Source: Salipiger thiooxidans | GTDB taxonomy: Bacteria > Pseudomonadota > Alphaproteobacteria > Rhodobacterales > Rhodobacteraceae | Direction of reading: 5' to 3' | Assembly: GCF_900102075.1 (NCBI RefSeq) | Contig: NZ_FNAV01000008.1 | Coordinates: 1 to 64,000, forward strand | Length of the DNA: 64,000 nt | Shown here: positions 1 through 7,548 of the stretch, piece after piece | Numbering within the stretch: the stretch's first letter is position 1 | Layout of the letters: each line of letters starts with the position of its first letter | Notes under the pieces: model-generated | Told to the model about the DNA's origin: nothing | What the model saw: the letters and a program-made list of their open reading frames with translations, nothing else | The model's database searches: none | Program-made: the position numbers and the translations under genes

Positions 1-2
1 AA

Positions 3-413
3 AGATATAAAGGCCAGGAATTGCAAGACCGTATGGGCGCATTATTGTGGTTCCGCTCTCCCCTGGTTTTGGACTGGATCGAGAGGAACGCACCGGATGT
101 CAATGTAGCCGACAATTGGGGTCAGCTTGCTGCGCTTTCCAACCTCAATTGGACAAAGGCTGACACGTGGCTTACCCGGGGCCGACCGTTTAGTCTGATT
201 GCATTGGATGCACTCGATAAGTTTACACCACGGCCCAAGCATTCATCTATAGTTCGAGAACTAGAGCCGATGCTTCTCGGCAACCCGGATCGTCAGACCA
301 TCTTACAGGCCCTTCGATTGCAGATGCTTAACGACCCGGCACCACGAAGCGTCAAAAGGTGTAAATACCTGATCGAAAACGCTGACAAGCTTCGCATTTC
401 CAATGAAAGTTGA
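3..413 (+). CDS. Hypothetical protein, C-terminal part (5' end outside window)
   Basis: The frame is open from base 3, so the gene very likely begins before the window. A TTG at 21 or an ATG at 33 could start it internally, but neither has a ribosome binding site. About 130 residues are visible, rich in Trp, Leu and Asn, with the pattern LDWIERNAPDVNVADNWGQL, and the frame ends at a TGA. There is no signal peptide or membrane segment in the visible part. Base composition is clearly more AT-rich than everything downstream, which suggests a laterally acquired neighbour. I do not recognise the family and assign no function. Confidence 0.5.
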   Translation, partial: RYKGQELQDRMGALLWFRSPLVLDWIERNAPDVNVADNWGQLAALSNLNWTKADTWLTRGRPFSLIALDALDKFTPRPKHSSIVRELEPMLLGNPDRQTILQALRLQMLNDPAPRSVKRCKYLIENADKLRISNES

Positions 414-596
414 TCACCAAAGCCGCTGTTTGTCGTTCACGCAGCATAGGTCAATCCGGGCTCGCTGCCGACCTTCGCTGCTTAGGGCACGAACGACAGC
501 TCTTCCTTTGCACATGCGATCTGGGTCAGCGACCTGACTGGAAAGTCGCTTTTGCCTGAGACCTGACACCCTCGCCGGGCGCCCGCCGCCTGGGCC

Positions 597-1067
597 TCAG
601 CTCTCCTCGGCCTCGTCCAGCAGGTCCAGCGTCTCGGCCAGCGCGTCGATGAGCTCGGCCATGCGCCCTGCCCCGATGATCTTCTCGAGCCGCGCGTAGC
701 TCGCGGCGCTTTCGGGCGTCAGCCTTTCGATGAACGCGTTGCCGGCGGTGCTCAGCCGGATCATCGTGCGGCGCCCGTCGCTCGAATCGCGCGCCGTCTC
801 GATCAGCCCCCGGGCATTCAGGGTCTTGAGGATCCGCGACAGCGACGGCGCGAGGATGCAGGCCCGCTCGGCCACATCGCGGGCGTCGAGTTCTTCTGCC
901 TCCTGCAGCACCCGGAGCACCCGCCACTGCTGCTCGGTCACGTCATGGGCATGCAGCATCGGGCGGAATTCGTTCATGATCCGCTCGCGCAGGCGCAGCA
1001 GATTCATCGGAAGGTTCCGGCGCGTGTTGGACAGGTGGAACCCGTCCCTGATCGGTTTTTTCGGCAT
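597..1067 (-). CDS. hpaR: MarR-family repressor of homoprotocatechuate degradation, HpaR
   Basis: A 156-residue winged-helix regulator with the HpaR hallmark N-terminus (LSNTRRNLPMNLLRLRERIM). The MarR DNA-recognition segment follows (about residues 60-95, ending DSSDGRRTMIRLS, the wing). In enterobacteria HpaR represses the meta-cleavage hpa operon and is released by the aromatic acids. Here it is transcribed divergently from hpaFEDGHI across a 96-bp intergenic region holding an inverted-repeat operator, so autoregulation plus operon repression is the expected circuit. The ATG at 1067 gives the normal family length. An upstream in-frame extension is unlikely because it would cover the operator. 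Confidence 0.9.
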   Translation of the reverse strand: MPKKPIRDGFHLSNTRRNLPMNLLRLRERIMNEFRPMLHAHDVTEQQWRVLRVLQEAEELDARDVAERACILAPSLSRILKTLNARGLIETARDSSDGRRTMIRLSTAGNAFIERLTPESAASYARLEKIIGAGRMAELIDALAETLDLLDEAEES

Positions 1068-1111
1068 GGGCGTCCCGAGTGGTCTCTTCTGGATTCATGA
1101 AATCATCCTTC

Positions 1112-1140
1112 TTGACAAGCGTCCAGTTAATTAACATGTT
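1112..1140 (+). promoter_or_regulatory. Probable sigma70-type promoter of the hpa operon
   Basis: A perfect -35 hexamer TTGACA at 1112-1117 lies 17 bases before a weak -10-like CATGTT at 1135-1140. The -10 position lies inside the inverted repeat proposed as the HpaR operator, so bound repressor would block polymerase. The strong Shine-Dalgarno AGGAGGAG of hpaF (about 1147-1154) follows immediately. The -10 match is poor, so confidence is moderate. Confidence 0.5.
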
Positions 1141-1144
1141 CACT
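1128..1144 (+). promoter_or_regulatory. Candidate HpaR operator upstream of hpaF/hpaR
   Basis: The sequence TAATTAACATGTTCACT contains the imperfect inverted repeat TTAAC-AT-GTTCA. A reverse-oriented near copy (15 of 17 identical) lies at 10285-10301 before the TRAP transporter genes. MarR proteins bind AT-rich palindromes of this size, and this one sits between the divergent hpaR and hpaF genes. Assignment to HpaR is inferred from position and recurrence. Confidence 0.65.
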
Positions 1145-1163
1145 ATCAGGAGGAGACGAACCC

Positions 1164-1556
1164 ATGCCGCACATGCGCATCGAATACTCGCACGGGCTGA
1201 CCGTGCCCGAGGTCGAGAGCCTTTGCCGCGCCGTTCACGCGGCGATGGTCGGGGCCGGGATCTTCCCGCTTGCCGGGATCCGCGTCCGGGCCTTCCGCGC
1301 CGACGTGGCCATCGTCGCCGACGGTGACGCGAAGAACGATTTCGCCGCGCTGACGCTCTCGGTCGGCGCCGGACGCAGCACCGAGGCACTGCGGGCGGGC
1401 GGCGATCTGGTGTTTCGCGCCGCGCAGGGTGCGCTCGCCCACCGGCTTTGCGAGCCCCATTTCGCCCTGTCGCTCGAGATCCGCATCATCGACCCGGAGC
1501 TGAGCTGGAAGGACACCCCCATTCACGCCCGCCTGTCGGGACAGAAGAAGGACTGA
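1164..1556 (+). CDS. hpaF: 5-carboxymethyl-2-hydroxymuconate delta-isomerase
   Basis: A 130-residue cytosolic isomerase of the tautomerase superfamily. It converts 5-carboxymethyl-2-hydroxymuconate to 2-oxohept-3-ene-1,7-dioate (the OPET substrate) in the Hpa pathway. The mature protein begins with Pro directly after Met (MPHMRIEYS), the catalytic N-terminal proline of this family, which fixes the ATG at 1164. A strong AGGAGGAG lies just upstream. The family-typical LSLEIRIIDPELSWK segment is near the C-terminus. It is the first gene of the operon, 3 bases before hpaE. Length matches the family. Confidence 0.93.
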   Translation: MPHMRIEYSHGLTVPEVESLCRAVHAAMVGAGIFPLAGIRVRAFRADVAIVADGDAKNDFAALTLSVGAGRSTEALRAGGDLVFRAAQGALAHRLCEPHFALSLEIRIIDPELSWKDTPIHARLSGQKKD

Positions 1557-1559
1557 ACG

Positions 1560-3071
1560 ATGAGCGTTCTGCAGGACAACATCGCCAAGGCGCGCGGCTA
1601 CATGCAGCCGCTGGTCGACACCGGCGTTCTGAACCACATCGACGGCGCGACCGTGCCGGCGCGCTCGGGCGCGGTGATGGAGACGATCAGCCCCGTCGAC
1701 GGCAGCGTCCTGGCGCAGGTCGCGAAGAGCGGCGCCGAGGACATCGACGCCGCCGTCGCCGCCGCCAAGACCGCCTTCCCCGGCTGGTCGAAGATCCCCG
1801 GCGCCGAGCGCCGCAAGATCCTCATCAAGGTGGCGGAGGCCATCGAGGCCCGCGCCGAGGAGATCGCCTTCACCGAGTGCATGGACACCGGGCAGGCGCT
1901 GCGCTTCATGTCCAAGGCCGCGATCCGCGGCGCCGCCAACTTCCGCTTCTTCGCCGACCAGGCGCCGGGGGCCGAGGACGGCATGGTCAAGCGCACGCCG
2001 ACGCAGATGAACACCACCTCGCGCCGTCCCATCGGCCCGGTGGGGGTGATCACGCCGTGGAACACGCCCTTCATGCTCTCGACCTGGAAGATCGCGCCGG
2101 CGCTGGCCGCGGGCTGCACCGTGGTGCACAAGCCCGCCGAGTTCTCGCCGATGACCGCCAAGCTGCTGGTCGAGATCGCCGAAAGCGCCGGCCTGCCCAA
2201 GGGCGTGCTGAACGTGGTCAACGGGCTGGGCGAGACCGCCGGCAAGCGCCTGACCGAGCATCCCGACATCCGCGCCATCGCCTTTGTCGGCGAGTCGAAG
2301 ACCGGCTCGATGATCATGAAGCAGGGCGCGGACACGCTGAAGCGGGTGCATTTCGAGCTCGGCGGCAAGAACCCGGTCATCGTCTTCGACGACGCCGATC
2401 TCGACCGGGCCGTCGATGCGGCGGTGTTCATGATCTACTCGCTGAACGGCGAGCGCTGCACCTCCTCCTCGCGGCTGCTGGTGCAGGCCTCGGTCTATGA
2501 CGCGGTCACCGCCAAGGTCGCCGAGGCCGCGGCGCGGATCAGGATCGGCCACCCGCTCGACCCCGAGACGGTGGTGGGCCCCCTCATCCACCCGGTGCAC
2601 GAGCAGAAGGTCCTGAGCTACTTCGACACCGCCCGCGCCGAGGGTGCGACCATCGCCACCGGCGGCGAGAAGGTCGGCACCGAGGGCTGCTACGTCGCGC
2701 CCACGCTTTTCACCAATGCCACGGCGGACATGGCGATCTCGCAGGAAGAGATCTTCGGCCCGGTGCTCACCGCCATTTCCTTCGAGACCGAGGAAGAGGC
2801 GCTCGCCATCGCCAACGGCACCGACTACGGCCTCTCGGCCTATCTCTGGACCAACGATCTTGGCCGGGCGATGCGCATGACCGACGCGCTCGAGGCGGGG
2901 ATGATGTGGGTGAACTCCGAGAACATCCGCCACCTGCCGACCCCCTTCGGCGGCGTGAAGGCCAGCGGCATCGGCCGCGACGGCGGCGACTGGTCCTTCG
3001 ATTTCTACATGGAGACGGTGAACGTCAGCTTCCCCCGCACCGAGCACCGCATCCCGAAACTCGGCGGCTGA
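1560..3071 (+). CDS. hpaE: 5-carboxymethyl-2-hydroxymuconate semialdehyde dehydrogenase
   Basis: A 503-residue NAD-dependent aldehyde dehydrogenase that oxidises the ring-cleavage product of homoprotocatechuate to the dicarboxylic acid. The visible ALDH landmarks are the PWNTPFMLSTWKIAPALAAG cofactor segment near residue 165, the general-base Glu in FELGGKNP (about Glu266), the nucleophile in GERCTSS (Cys300) and EEIFGPV near residue 395. Length and landmarks are complete. The gene follows hpaF after 3 bases and precedes hpaD by 32 bases, where a GGAGGAG site marks the next start. Operon position separates it from generic betaine or succinate-semialdehyde dehydrogenases. Confidence 0.92.
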   Translation: MSVLQDNIAKARGYMQPLVDTGVLNHIDGATVPARSGAVMETISPVDGSVLAQVAKSGAEDIDAAVAAAKTAFPGWSKIPGAERRKILIKVAEAIEARAEEIAFTECMDTGQALRFMSKAAIRGAANFRFFADQAPGAEDGMVKRTPTQMNTTSRRPIGPVGVITPWNTPFMLSTWKIAPALAAGCTVVHKPAEFSPMTAKLLVEIAESAGLPKGVLNVVNGLGETAGKRLTEHPDIRAIAFVGESKTGSMIMKQGADTLKRVHFELGGKNPVIVFDDADLDRAVDAAVFMIYSLNGERCTSSSRLLVQASVYDAVTAKVAEAAARIRIGHPLDPETVVGPLIHPVHEQKVLSYFDTARAEGATIATGGEKVGTEGCYVAPTLFTNATADMAISQEEIFGPVLTAISFETEEEALAIANGTDYGLSAYLWTNDLGRAMRMTDALEAGMMWVNSENIRHLPTPFGGVKASGIGRDGGDWSFDFYMETVNVSFPRTEHRIPKLGG

Positions 3072-3103
3072 CGCCGCCCCTGTCTGCCTGGAGGAGACCA
3101 GAC

Positions 3104-4084
3104 ATGCCGATCCCCACCCCGAACCTCTACCCGCCCTTCAACATCGTGCGGCTGAGCCACGTCGTCTTCGGCGTCACCGACCTTGCGAAGTCGCGGCACT
3201 TCTACGTCGACACGCTGGGCCTGCAGGTGACCGACGAGAGCGAGGAGCGCATCTACCTGCGCGCCATGGAAGAGCGCGGCCACCACTGCATCGTGCTCGC
3301 GAAGGCCGAGAGCGCCAGCGCGCGCGCCCTGTCGTTCAAGGTCTACTCGGAAGAGTGCCTCGACAAGGCGCAGGCGTGGTTCGTCGAGAAGGGCCATGCC
3401 ACGGAATGGGTCGAGCGCCCGTTCCAGGGCCGCACGCTTGCCACCCACGACCATGACGGCATGCCCATCGAGTTCTACCATCGCATGGACCGCCTGCCAC
3501 CGATCCACCAGCAATACGCGCTCTACAAGGGCGTCAAGCCGCTGCGCATCGACCATTTCAACTGCTTCAGCCCCTCGGTCGACAAGTCCGTCGCCTTCTA
3601 CAACGAGCTCGGATTCCGGGTGACCGAGTACACCGAGGACGAGGAGAGCAAGCTGCTCTGGGCCGCGTGGACCCACCGCAAGGGCGGCGTGCACGACATC
3701 GCCTTCACCAACGGGCTGGGCCCGCGCCTGCACCACACCGCCTTCTGGGTGCCGACGCCGCTCAACATCATCGACCTCTGCGACCTGATGGCAACCACCG
3801 GCTACGTCGGCAACCTCGAGCGCGGGCCGGGGCGGCACGGGATCTCGAACGCCTTCTTCCTCTACATCCTCGACCCCGACGGCCACCGGATCGAGATCTA
3901 CTGCTCGGACTACCAGACCGTGGATCCCGACCTCGAGGCGATCAAGTGGGATCTCAAGGACCCGCAGCGCCAGACGCTCTGGGGGGCGCCTGCGCCCAAG
4001 TCGTGGTTCGAGCACGGCTCGGTCTTCGAGGGCGTGACGCCGCGCCCTGCAGAGCTGAACGCAACGCCCATCGTGGCACCCTGA
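3104..4084 (+). CDS. hpaD: 3,4-dihydroxyphenylacetate 2,3-dioxygenase (extradiol ring cleavage)
   Basis: A 326-residue vicinal-oxygen-chelate dioxygenase that cleaves the homoprotocatechuate ring. It has two tandem glyoxalase-like modules (about residues 17-130 and 150-275). The metal triad candidates are the His in LRIDHFNC, the first His of RLHHTAFW and the Glu in RIEIYCSDY near the C-terminus. The ATG at 3104 is preceded by GGAGGAG. The longer frame running from 2906 overlaps hpaE and lacks any signal. This type resembles the Mn/Fe HPCD and MndD enzymes rather than the class III (LigB-fold) HpaD of E. coli. Confidence 0.92.
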   Translation: MPIPTPNLYPPFNIVRLSHVVFGVTDLAKSRHFYVDTLGLQVTDESEERIYLRAMEERGHHCIVLAKAESASARALSFKVYSEECLDKAQAWFVEKGHATEWVERPFQGRTLATHDHDGMPIEFYHRMDRLPPIHQQYALYKGVKPLRIDHFNCFSPSVDKSVAFYNELGFRVTEYTEDEESKLLWAAWTHRKGGVHDIAFTNGLGPRLHHTAFWVPTPLNIIDLCDLMATTGYVGNLERGPGRHGISNAFFLYILDPDGHRIEIYCSDYQTVDPDLEAIKWDLKDPQRQTLWGAPAPKSWFEHGSVFEGVTPRPAELNATPIVAP

Positions 4085-4094
4085 GGAGCCGGAC

Positions 4095-4961
4095 ATGACC
4101 GAACGCATCGCCACCTTCCGCGCCGGCGGGCGCGACCGATACGGGCTCGTGACCGAGGGCGGGCTCGTCGATCTCACGCCCGAGTTCGGCGCCCGGTTCC
4201 CGACACTCCGCGAGGTGATCGAGGCCGGCGCGCTGGACGCGATGGTGCAGGCGGGCGCCGGGCGGGCGCCCTCATGGGCCGAGCAGGACGTCACCTTTCT
4301 GCCGCCGATCCCGCGCCCGGACCGGATCATCTGCGTCGGGGTGAACTTTCCCGACCGCAATGCCGAGTACAAGGACGGCAGCGCCCAGCCCGAGCACATG
4401 TCGCTGTTCCCGCGCTTCCCCTCGTCCTTCACCGGCCACGGCCAGCCGCTGATCCGCCCGCCCGAGAACGACACGCTGGACTACGAGGGCGAGATCGCCG
4501 TCGTCATCGGCAAAGGCGGCCGCCGCATCGCCGCCGAGGACGCCTATGACCACATCGCGGCCCTGACGCTCTGCAACGAGGGCACCATCCGCGACTGGGT
4601 GCGCCACGCCAAGTTCAACGTGACGCAGGGCAAGAACTGGGACCGCTCGGGCGCGCTCGGGCCGTGGCTGGTGCCGTTCCGCGACGCCGCGCAGCTCGAT
4701 GACGCCAGCATCGAGACCCGGGTCAACGGCGAGCTTCGCCAGAAGGACGCGCTGCGCAACATGATGTTCCCGATCCGCAAGGAGATCGCCTACATCTCGA
4801 CCTTCACCACGCTTGCCCCCGGCGACATCATCGTCACCGGCACGCCCTCGGGCGCCGGCGCGCGCTTCGATCCGCCGCGCTACCTCGTGCCCGGCGACGT
4901 GATCGAGGTCGAGGCCCCCGGCATCGGCATCCTGCGCAACACGGTGGCCGACGAATGCTGA
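4095..4961 (+). CDS. hpaG: Fumarylacetoacetase-fold decarboxylase of the Hpa pathway (OPET decarboxylase)
   Basis: A 288-residue protein with an FAH-family catalytic domain from about residue 75 to the end (IICVGVNFPDRNAEY, LDYEGEIAVVIGKGG, GTPSGAGA). In the pathway it decarboxylates 5-carboxymethyl-2-oxo-hex-3-ene-1,7-dioate to the hydratase substrate. Acidic metal ligands are visible in the DYEGEIAVV block. Unlike the E. coli HpaG, which is a two-domain fusion, this is a single FAH domain with an N-terminal cap. It overlaps hpaH by 7 bases, indicating translational coupling. The exact reaction is taken from operon context. Confidence 0.85.
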   Translation: MTERIATFRAGGRDRYGLVTEGGLVDLTPEFGARFPTLREVIEAGALDAMVQAGAGRAPSWAEQDVTFLPPIPRPDRIICVGVNFPDRNAEYKDGSAQPEHMSLFPRFPSSFTGHGQPLIRPPENDTLDYEGEIAVVIGKGGRRIAAEDAYDHIAALTLCNEGTIRDWVRHAKFNVTQGKNWDRSGALGPWLVPFRDAAQLDDASIETRVNGELRQKDALRNMMFPIRKEIAYISTFTTLAPGDIIVTGTPSGAGARFDPPRYLVPGDVIEVEAPGIGILRNTVADEC

Positions 4962-5755
4962 CGCCGGAACAGATCGAGACCGCCGCCGCGGCGCTGCTGG
5001 CCGCCGAGGAGACGCGCGAGCAGATCGGGCTGCTGTCCATTCAGCACCCGGGCATGACGCTCGACGATGCCTACGCGATCCAGTCGGCGCAGATGCGGCA
5101 GAAGCTGGCGGCGGGCCGCAGGGTCATCGGCTGGAAGATCGGCCTCACCTCGAAGGTCATGCAGGACGCGCTCGGGATCGACACGCCCGACAGCGGCGTG
5201 CTCTACGACGACATGCTGTTCCGGAGCGGCGAGGTCGTGCCCGAGGGCCGCTTCATCCAGCCGCGGGTCGAGGCCGAGATCGCCTTTGTCATGAAAGATG
5301 CCATCGGCGGCAACGTGACCCGCGACGAGGTGCTGGCCGCCACCGACCACGTGGCCCCGAGCCTCGAGATCCTCGACACCCGCATCCTGCGCAAGGACCC
5401 CGGGACCGGCCGCGCCCGCGTCATCGTCGACACCGTCTCGGACAATGCCGCCAACGCGGGCATCGTGCTGGGCACGCAGAGGAACGCGCCCCGCGCCTTC
5501 GACCTGCGCTGGACCGGCGCCATCCTGCGCGCCGGTGGCGAGGTGGTCGCGACCGGGCTCGGCGCCGCGGTGCTGGACGACCCGGTGATGGGCATCGTAT
5601 GGCTGGCACGGCGCATGCACCAGTATGGCCAGCGCATCGAGGCCGGGCAGGTCATCCTCTCGGGCTCGTTCATCGCGCCGATCGAGTGCCGCCCGGGCAC
5701 GCGGATCGACGCGGATTTCGGCCCCTTCGGCCAAGTATCGACGGAGTTCGCCTGA
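4955..5755 (+). CDS. hpaH: 2-oxo-hept-4-ene-1,7-dioate hydratase
   Basis: A 266-residue hydratase of the MhpD/HpaH (FAH-fold) family that adds water to 2-oxo-hept-4-ene-1,7-dioate before aldolase cleavage. Family landmarks are GWKIGLTSKVMQ near residue 52, the RVEAEIAFVM metal-binding block near 105 and APSLEILDTRI near 135. The ATG at 4955 lies inside the end of hpaG and its TGA overlaps the hpaI start by one base (TGATG). The length is normal for the family. Confidence 0.92.
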   Translation: MLTPEQIETAAAALLAAEETREQIGLLSIQHPGMTLDDAYAIQSAQMRQKLAAGRRVIGWKIGLTSKVMQDALGIDTPDSGVLYDDMLFRSGEVVPEGRFIQPRVEAEIAFVMKDAIGGNVTRDEVLAATDHVAPSLEILDTRILRKDPGTGRARVIVDTVSDNAANAGIVLGTQRNAPRAFDLRWTGAILRAGGEVVATGLGAAVLDDPVMGIVWLARRMHQYGQRIEAGQVILSGSFIAPIECRPGTRIDADFGPFGQVSTEFA

Positions 5756-6513
5756 TGCCCGCACCGCAAAACCGCTTCAAGAGCCGCCTCAGGGCCGGCG
5801 AGACGCAGATCGGCCTGTGGGTCGCGCTCGGCGATCCCTCGGTGGCAGAACTCTGTGCCCACGCCGGCTTCGACTGGCTGGTGATCGACGGCGAGCATGG
5901 CCCGAACGGGCTGCGCGACCTGCTGGCGCAGCTTCGCGCCGTGGGGCAGGCCTCGCACCCGGTGGTCCGGGTCAAGGACGACGACCGCGCCGGCATCAAG
6001 CAGGCGCTCGACATCGGCGCGCAGACCCTCCTTGTGCCCATCGTCGAGAGCGGCGAGCAGGCCGCCGAGATCGTGCGCTCGGTGCTCTACCCGCCGAAGG
6101 GCGCGCGCGGCGTCGGCGCGGCGCTGGCGCGGGCCTCCGGCTATGGGTCGATCCCCGACTACCTGCAGACCGCCGACGAGCAGATCTGCCTGCTGCTGCA
6201 GGTGGAAACCGTCAGGGGCATGGAGGCGCTCGACGACATTCTCGCCGTCGAGGGCGTGGACGGCATCTTCGTGGGCCCTGCCGATCTGGCCGCCGACATG
6301 GGCCACCGCGGCAACCCCGGCGCGCCCGAGGTGCAGGCGACGATCATCGACGCGCTGACCCGGATCCGCGCGGCGGGCCGGGCGGCGGGCATCCTGACGT
6401 CGGACAAGGCGCTGGCGCAGTCCTACATCGACATGGGCTGCGAGTTCGTCGCCGTGGGCTCGGACGCGGGCGCGCTCATGGGCGCGCTGAAGGCGCTTCG
6501 CGCGCAGTACTGA
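5755..6513 (+). CDS. hpaI: 4-hydroxy-2-oxoheptane-1,7-dioate aldolase
   Basis: A 252-residue class II (metal-dependent) aldolase of the HpcH/HpaI family, the last step of the pathway, giving pyruvate and succinate semialdehyde. Catalytic and metal-site residues are visible: His48 in DGEHGPN, Glu in LQVETVRG (about 150) and Asp in FVGPADLAADMG (about 175). The gly/arg-rich PPKGARGVGAA loop is also present. The ATG overlaps the hpaH stop by one base, fixing the start. This is the final gene of the hpa operon, 22 bases from the convergent LysR gene, with no clear terminator between. Confidence 0.93.
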   Translation: MPAPQNRFKSRLRAGETQIGLWVALGDPSVAELCAHAGFDWLVIDGEHGPNGLRDLLAQLRAVGQASHPVVRVKDDDRAGIKQALDIGAQTLLVPIVESGEQAAEIVRSVLYPPKGARGVGAALARASGYGSIPDYLQTADEQICLLLQVETVRGMEALDDILAVEGVDGIFVGPADLAADMGHRGNPGAPEVQATIIDALTRIRAAGRAAGILTSDKALAQSYIDMGCEFVAVGSDAGALMGALKALRAQY

Positions 6514-6535
6514 GCGTCACCGGGGGACCGCGCCG

Positions 6536-7468
6536 TCACTCGGAGCAGCTCTCCAGCACCAGCTCGCGCAGCCAGCGGTGCATGGCCGAGCGGTGGGTGC
6601 GGGCGGTCCAGACCGCGCTGATCTCGAACCGGCCCTTGAACGGGCTCGGCCCCATCACAAGGTCCGCCGCGATCCGCTCGCCAAGGCGGCGCGGCACCGT
6701 GGCAACAAGGCTCGAGCCCGCCAGAAGCTCGCGCAGCCCCGCCGGGCTCGGCACGATCAGCGCCGGGCGCAGCTTGTGGCCCGCGGCCTCGAGCTCATGC
6801 AGGTAGGCCGATTTCCAGCTCACCCCGTAATCGATCAGCAGGTGGTTGAGCGTAAGGTACTCCTCGACCGTCAGCGCCCTGCCCGCGTCCGGGTGCGAGG
6901 GATCCATCAGGCAGGCATATTCTTCGGAATGGATGCGCCGCGAGTGAAAGCCGGAATCCGTCCGCCCCAGCGGCCCGACCAGCAGGTCGGCATCGTGGTT
7001 CAAGAGCCGCAGGTGCCCGTCGCCAAGCGCGTTGATCACCCGGATCGACAGGTTCGGCGCCTCCTTGCGCAGCGCCGAGACGATGCGCGGGATCAGCAGG
7101 ATCCGCTCGTAGTAATTGCAGGCGATGGTCACGCTGAGATCCGATCCCGCCGGGTCGAAGACCTCGGGCTGGGCCATCAGGTCGAGCATGTCGAGCATCT
7201 GCCCCGCCTGCGCCAGCAGAGCCTCGCAGCGCCGCGTCGGCACCTGCCGCCCGGCCTCGCGCACAAACAGCGGATCATGGAAGCAGCGCCGCAGTTTCGA
7301 GATCGTGTAACTCACCCCCGACTGGTTCACGCCCAGATGCTCCGCCGCCGCGGTGAAGGAGCCCAGCCGGTGCACCAGCAGCAGCGTGTTGAGCGCCGCG
7401 AAGTCGAGGCTCCCCGCCTCGCCGCCGAGTCTGTCCATGCCGATCCCCATCAAATTTTCTGATACCAT
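6536..7468 (-). CDS. LysR-family transcriptional regulator, probable regulator of the P450 operon
   Basis: A regulator of about 310 residues with an N-terminal winged helix-turn-helix (SFTAAAEHLGVNQSGVSYTISKLR) and a C-terminal ligand-binding domain of the NodD/NahR-like subgroup (LLRNHDADLLVGPLG-like block, PSHPDAGRALTVEEYLTLNHL). It is divergently transcribed from the P450-ferredoxin-reductase genes, the standard layout for a LysR protein controlling its neighbour. Its effector is therefore likely the P450 substrate or product. The start is uncertain: ATG at 7468, or ATG at 7450, which gives a more typical N-terminus. No strong ribosome binding site decides it. Confidence 0.85.
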   Translation of the reverse strand: MVSENLMGIGMDRLGGEAGSLDFAALNTLLLVHRLGSFTAAAEHLGVNQSGVSYTISKLRRCFHDPLFVREAGRQVPTRRCEALLAQAGQMLDMLDLMAQPEVFDPAGSDLSVTIACNYYERILLIPRIVSALRKEAPNLSIRVINALGDGHLRLLNHDADLLVGPLGRTDSGFHSRRIHSEEYACLMDPSHPDAGRALTVEEYLTLNHLLIDYGVSWKSAYLHELEAAGHKLRPALIVPSPAGLRELLAGSSLVATVPRRLGERIAADLVMGPSPFKGRFEISAVWTARTHRSAMHRWLRELVLESCSE

Positions 7469-7548
7469 ATACAAAATGCATCTTATTGCTCAAGGGCGCA
7501 CGCGCTCGGTATCAGGAGGGCGAGGAGACATTTCGGGGAGGAGACACT

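Noticed and set aside
1146-3047. A 633-codon open frame on the minus strand opposite hpaF and hpaE.
   Set aside because: It is antisense to two well-recognised genes, is full of Arg, Gly, His and Ala, and has no domain pattern. Such shadows are common in GC-rich DNA.
3396-4084. Possible second dioxygenase gene or frameshift inside hpaD.
   Set aside because: The alternative frames are shadows. The hpaD frame is continuous from 3104 to 4084 with both glyoxalase-like modules.
7460-7514. TGATACC (7460-7466) and GGTATCA (7508-7514), a perfect 7-bp inverted repeat between the lysR and P450 genes, considered as a LysR operator.
   Set aside because: The arms are 41 bases apart and neither has the T-N11-A layout. 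One arm overlaps a possible lysR start, so I could not support a specific operator.
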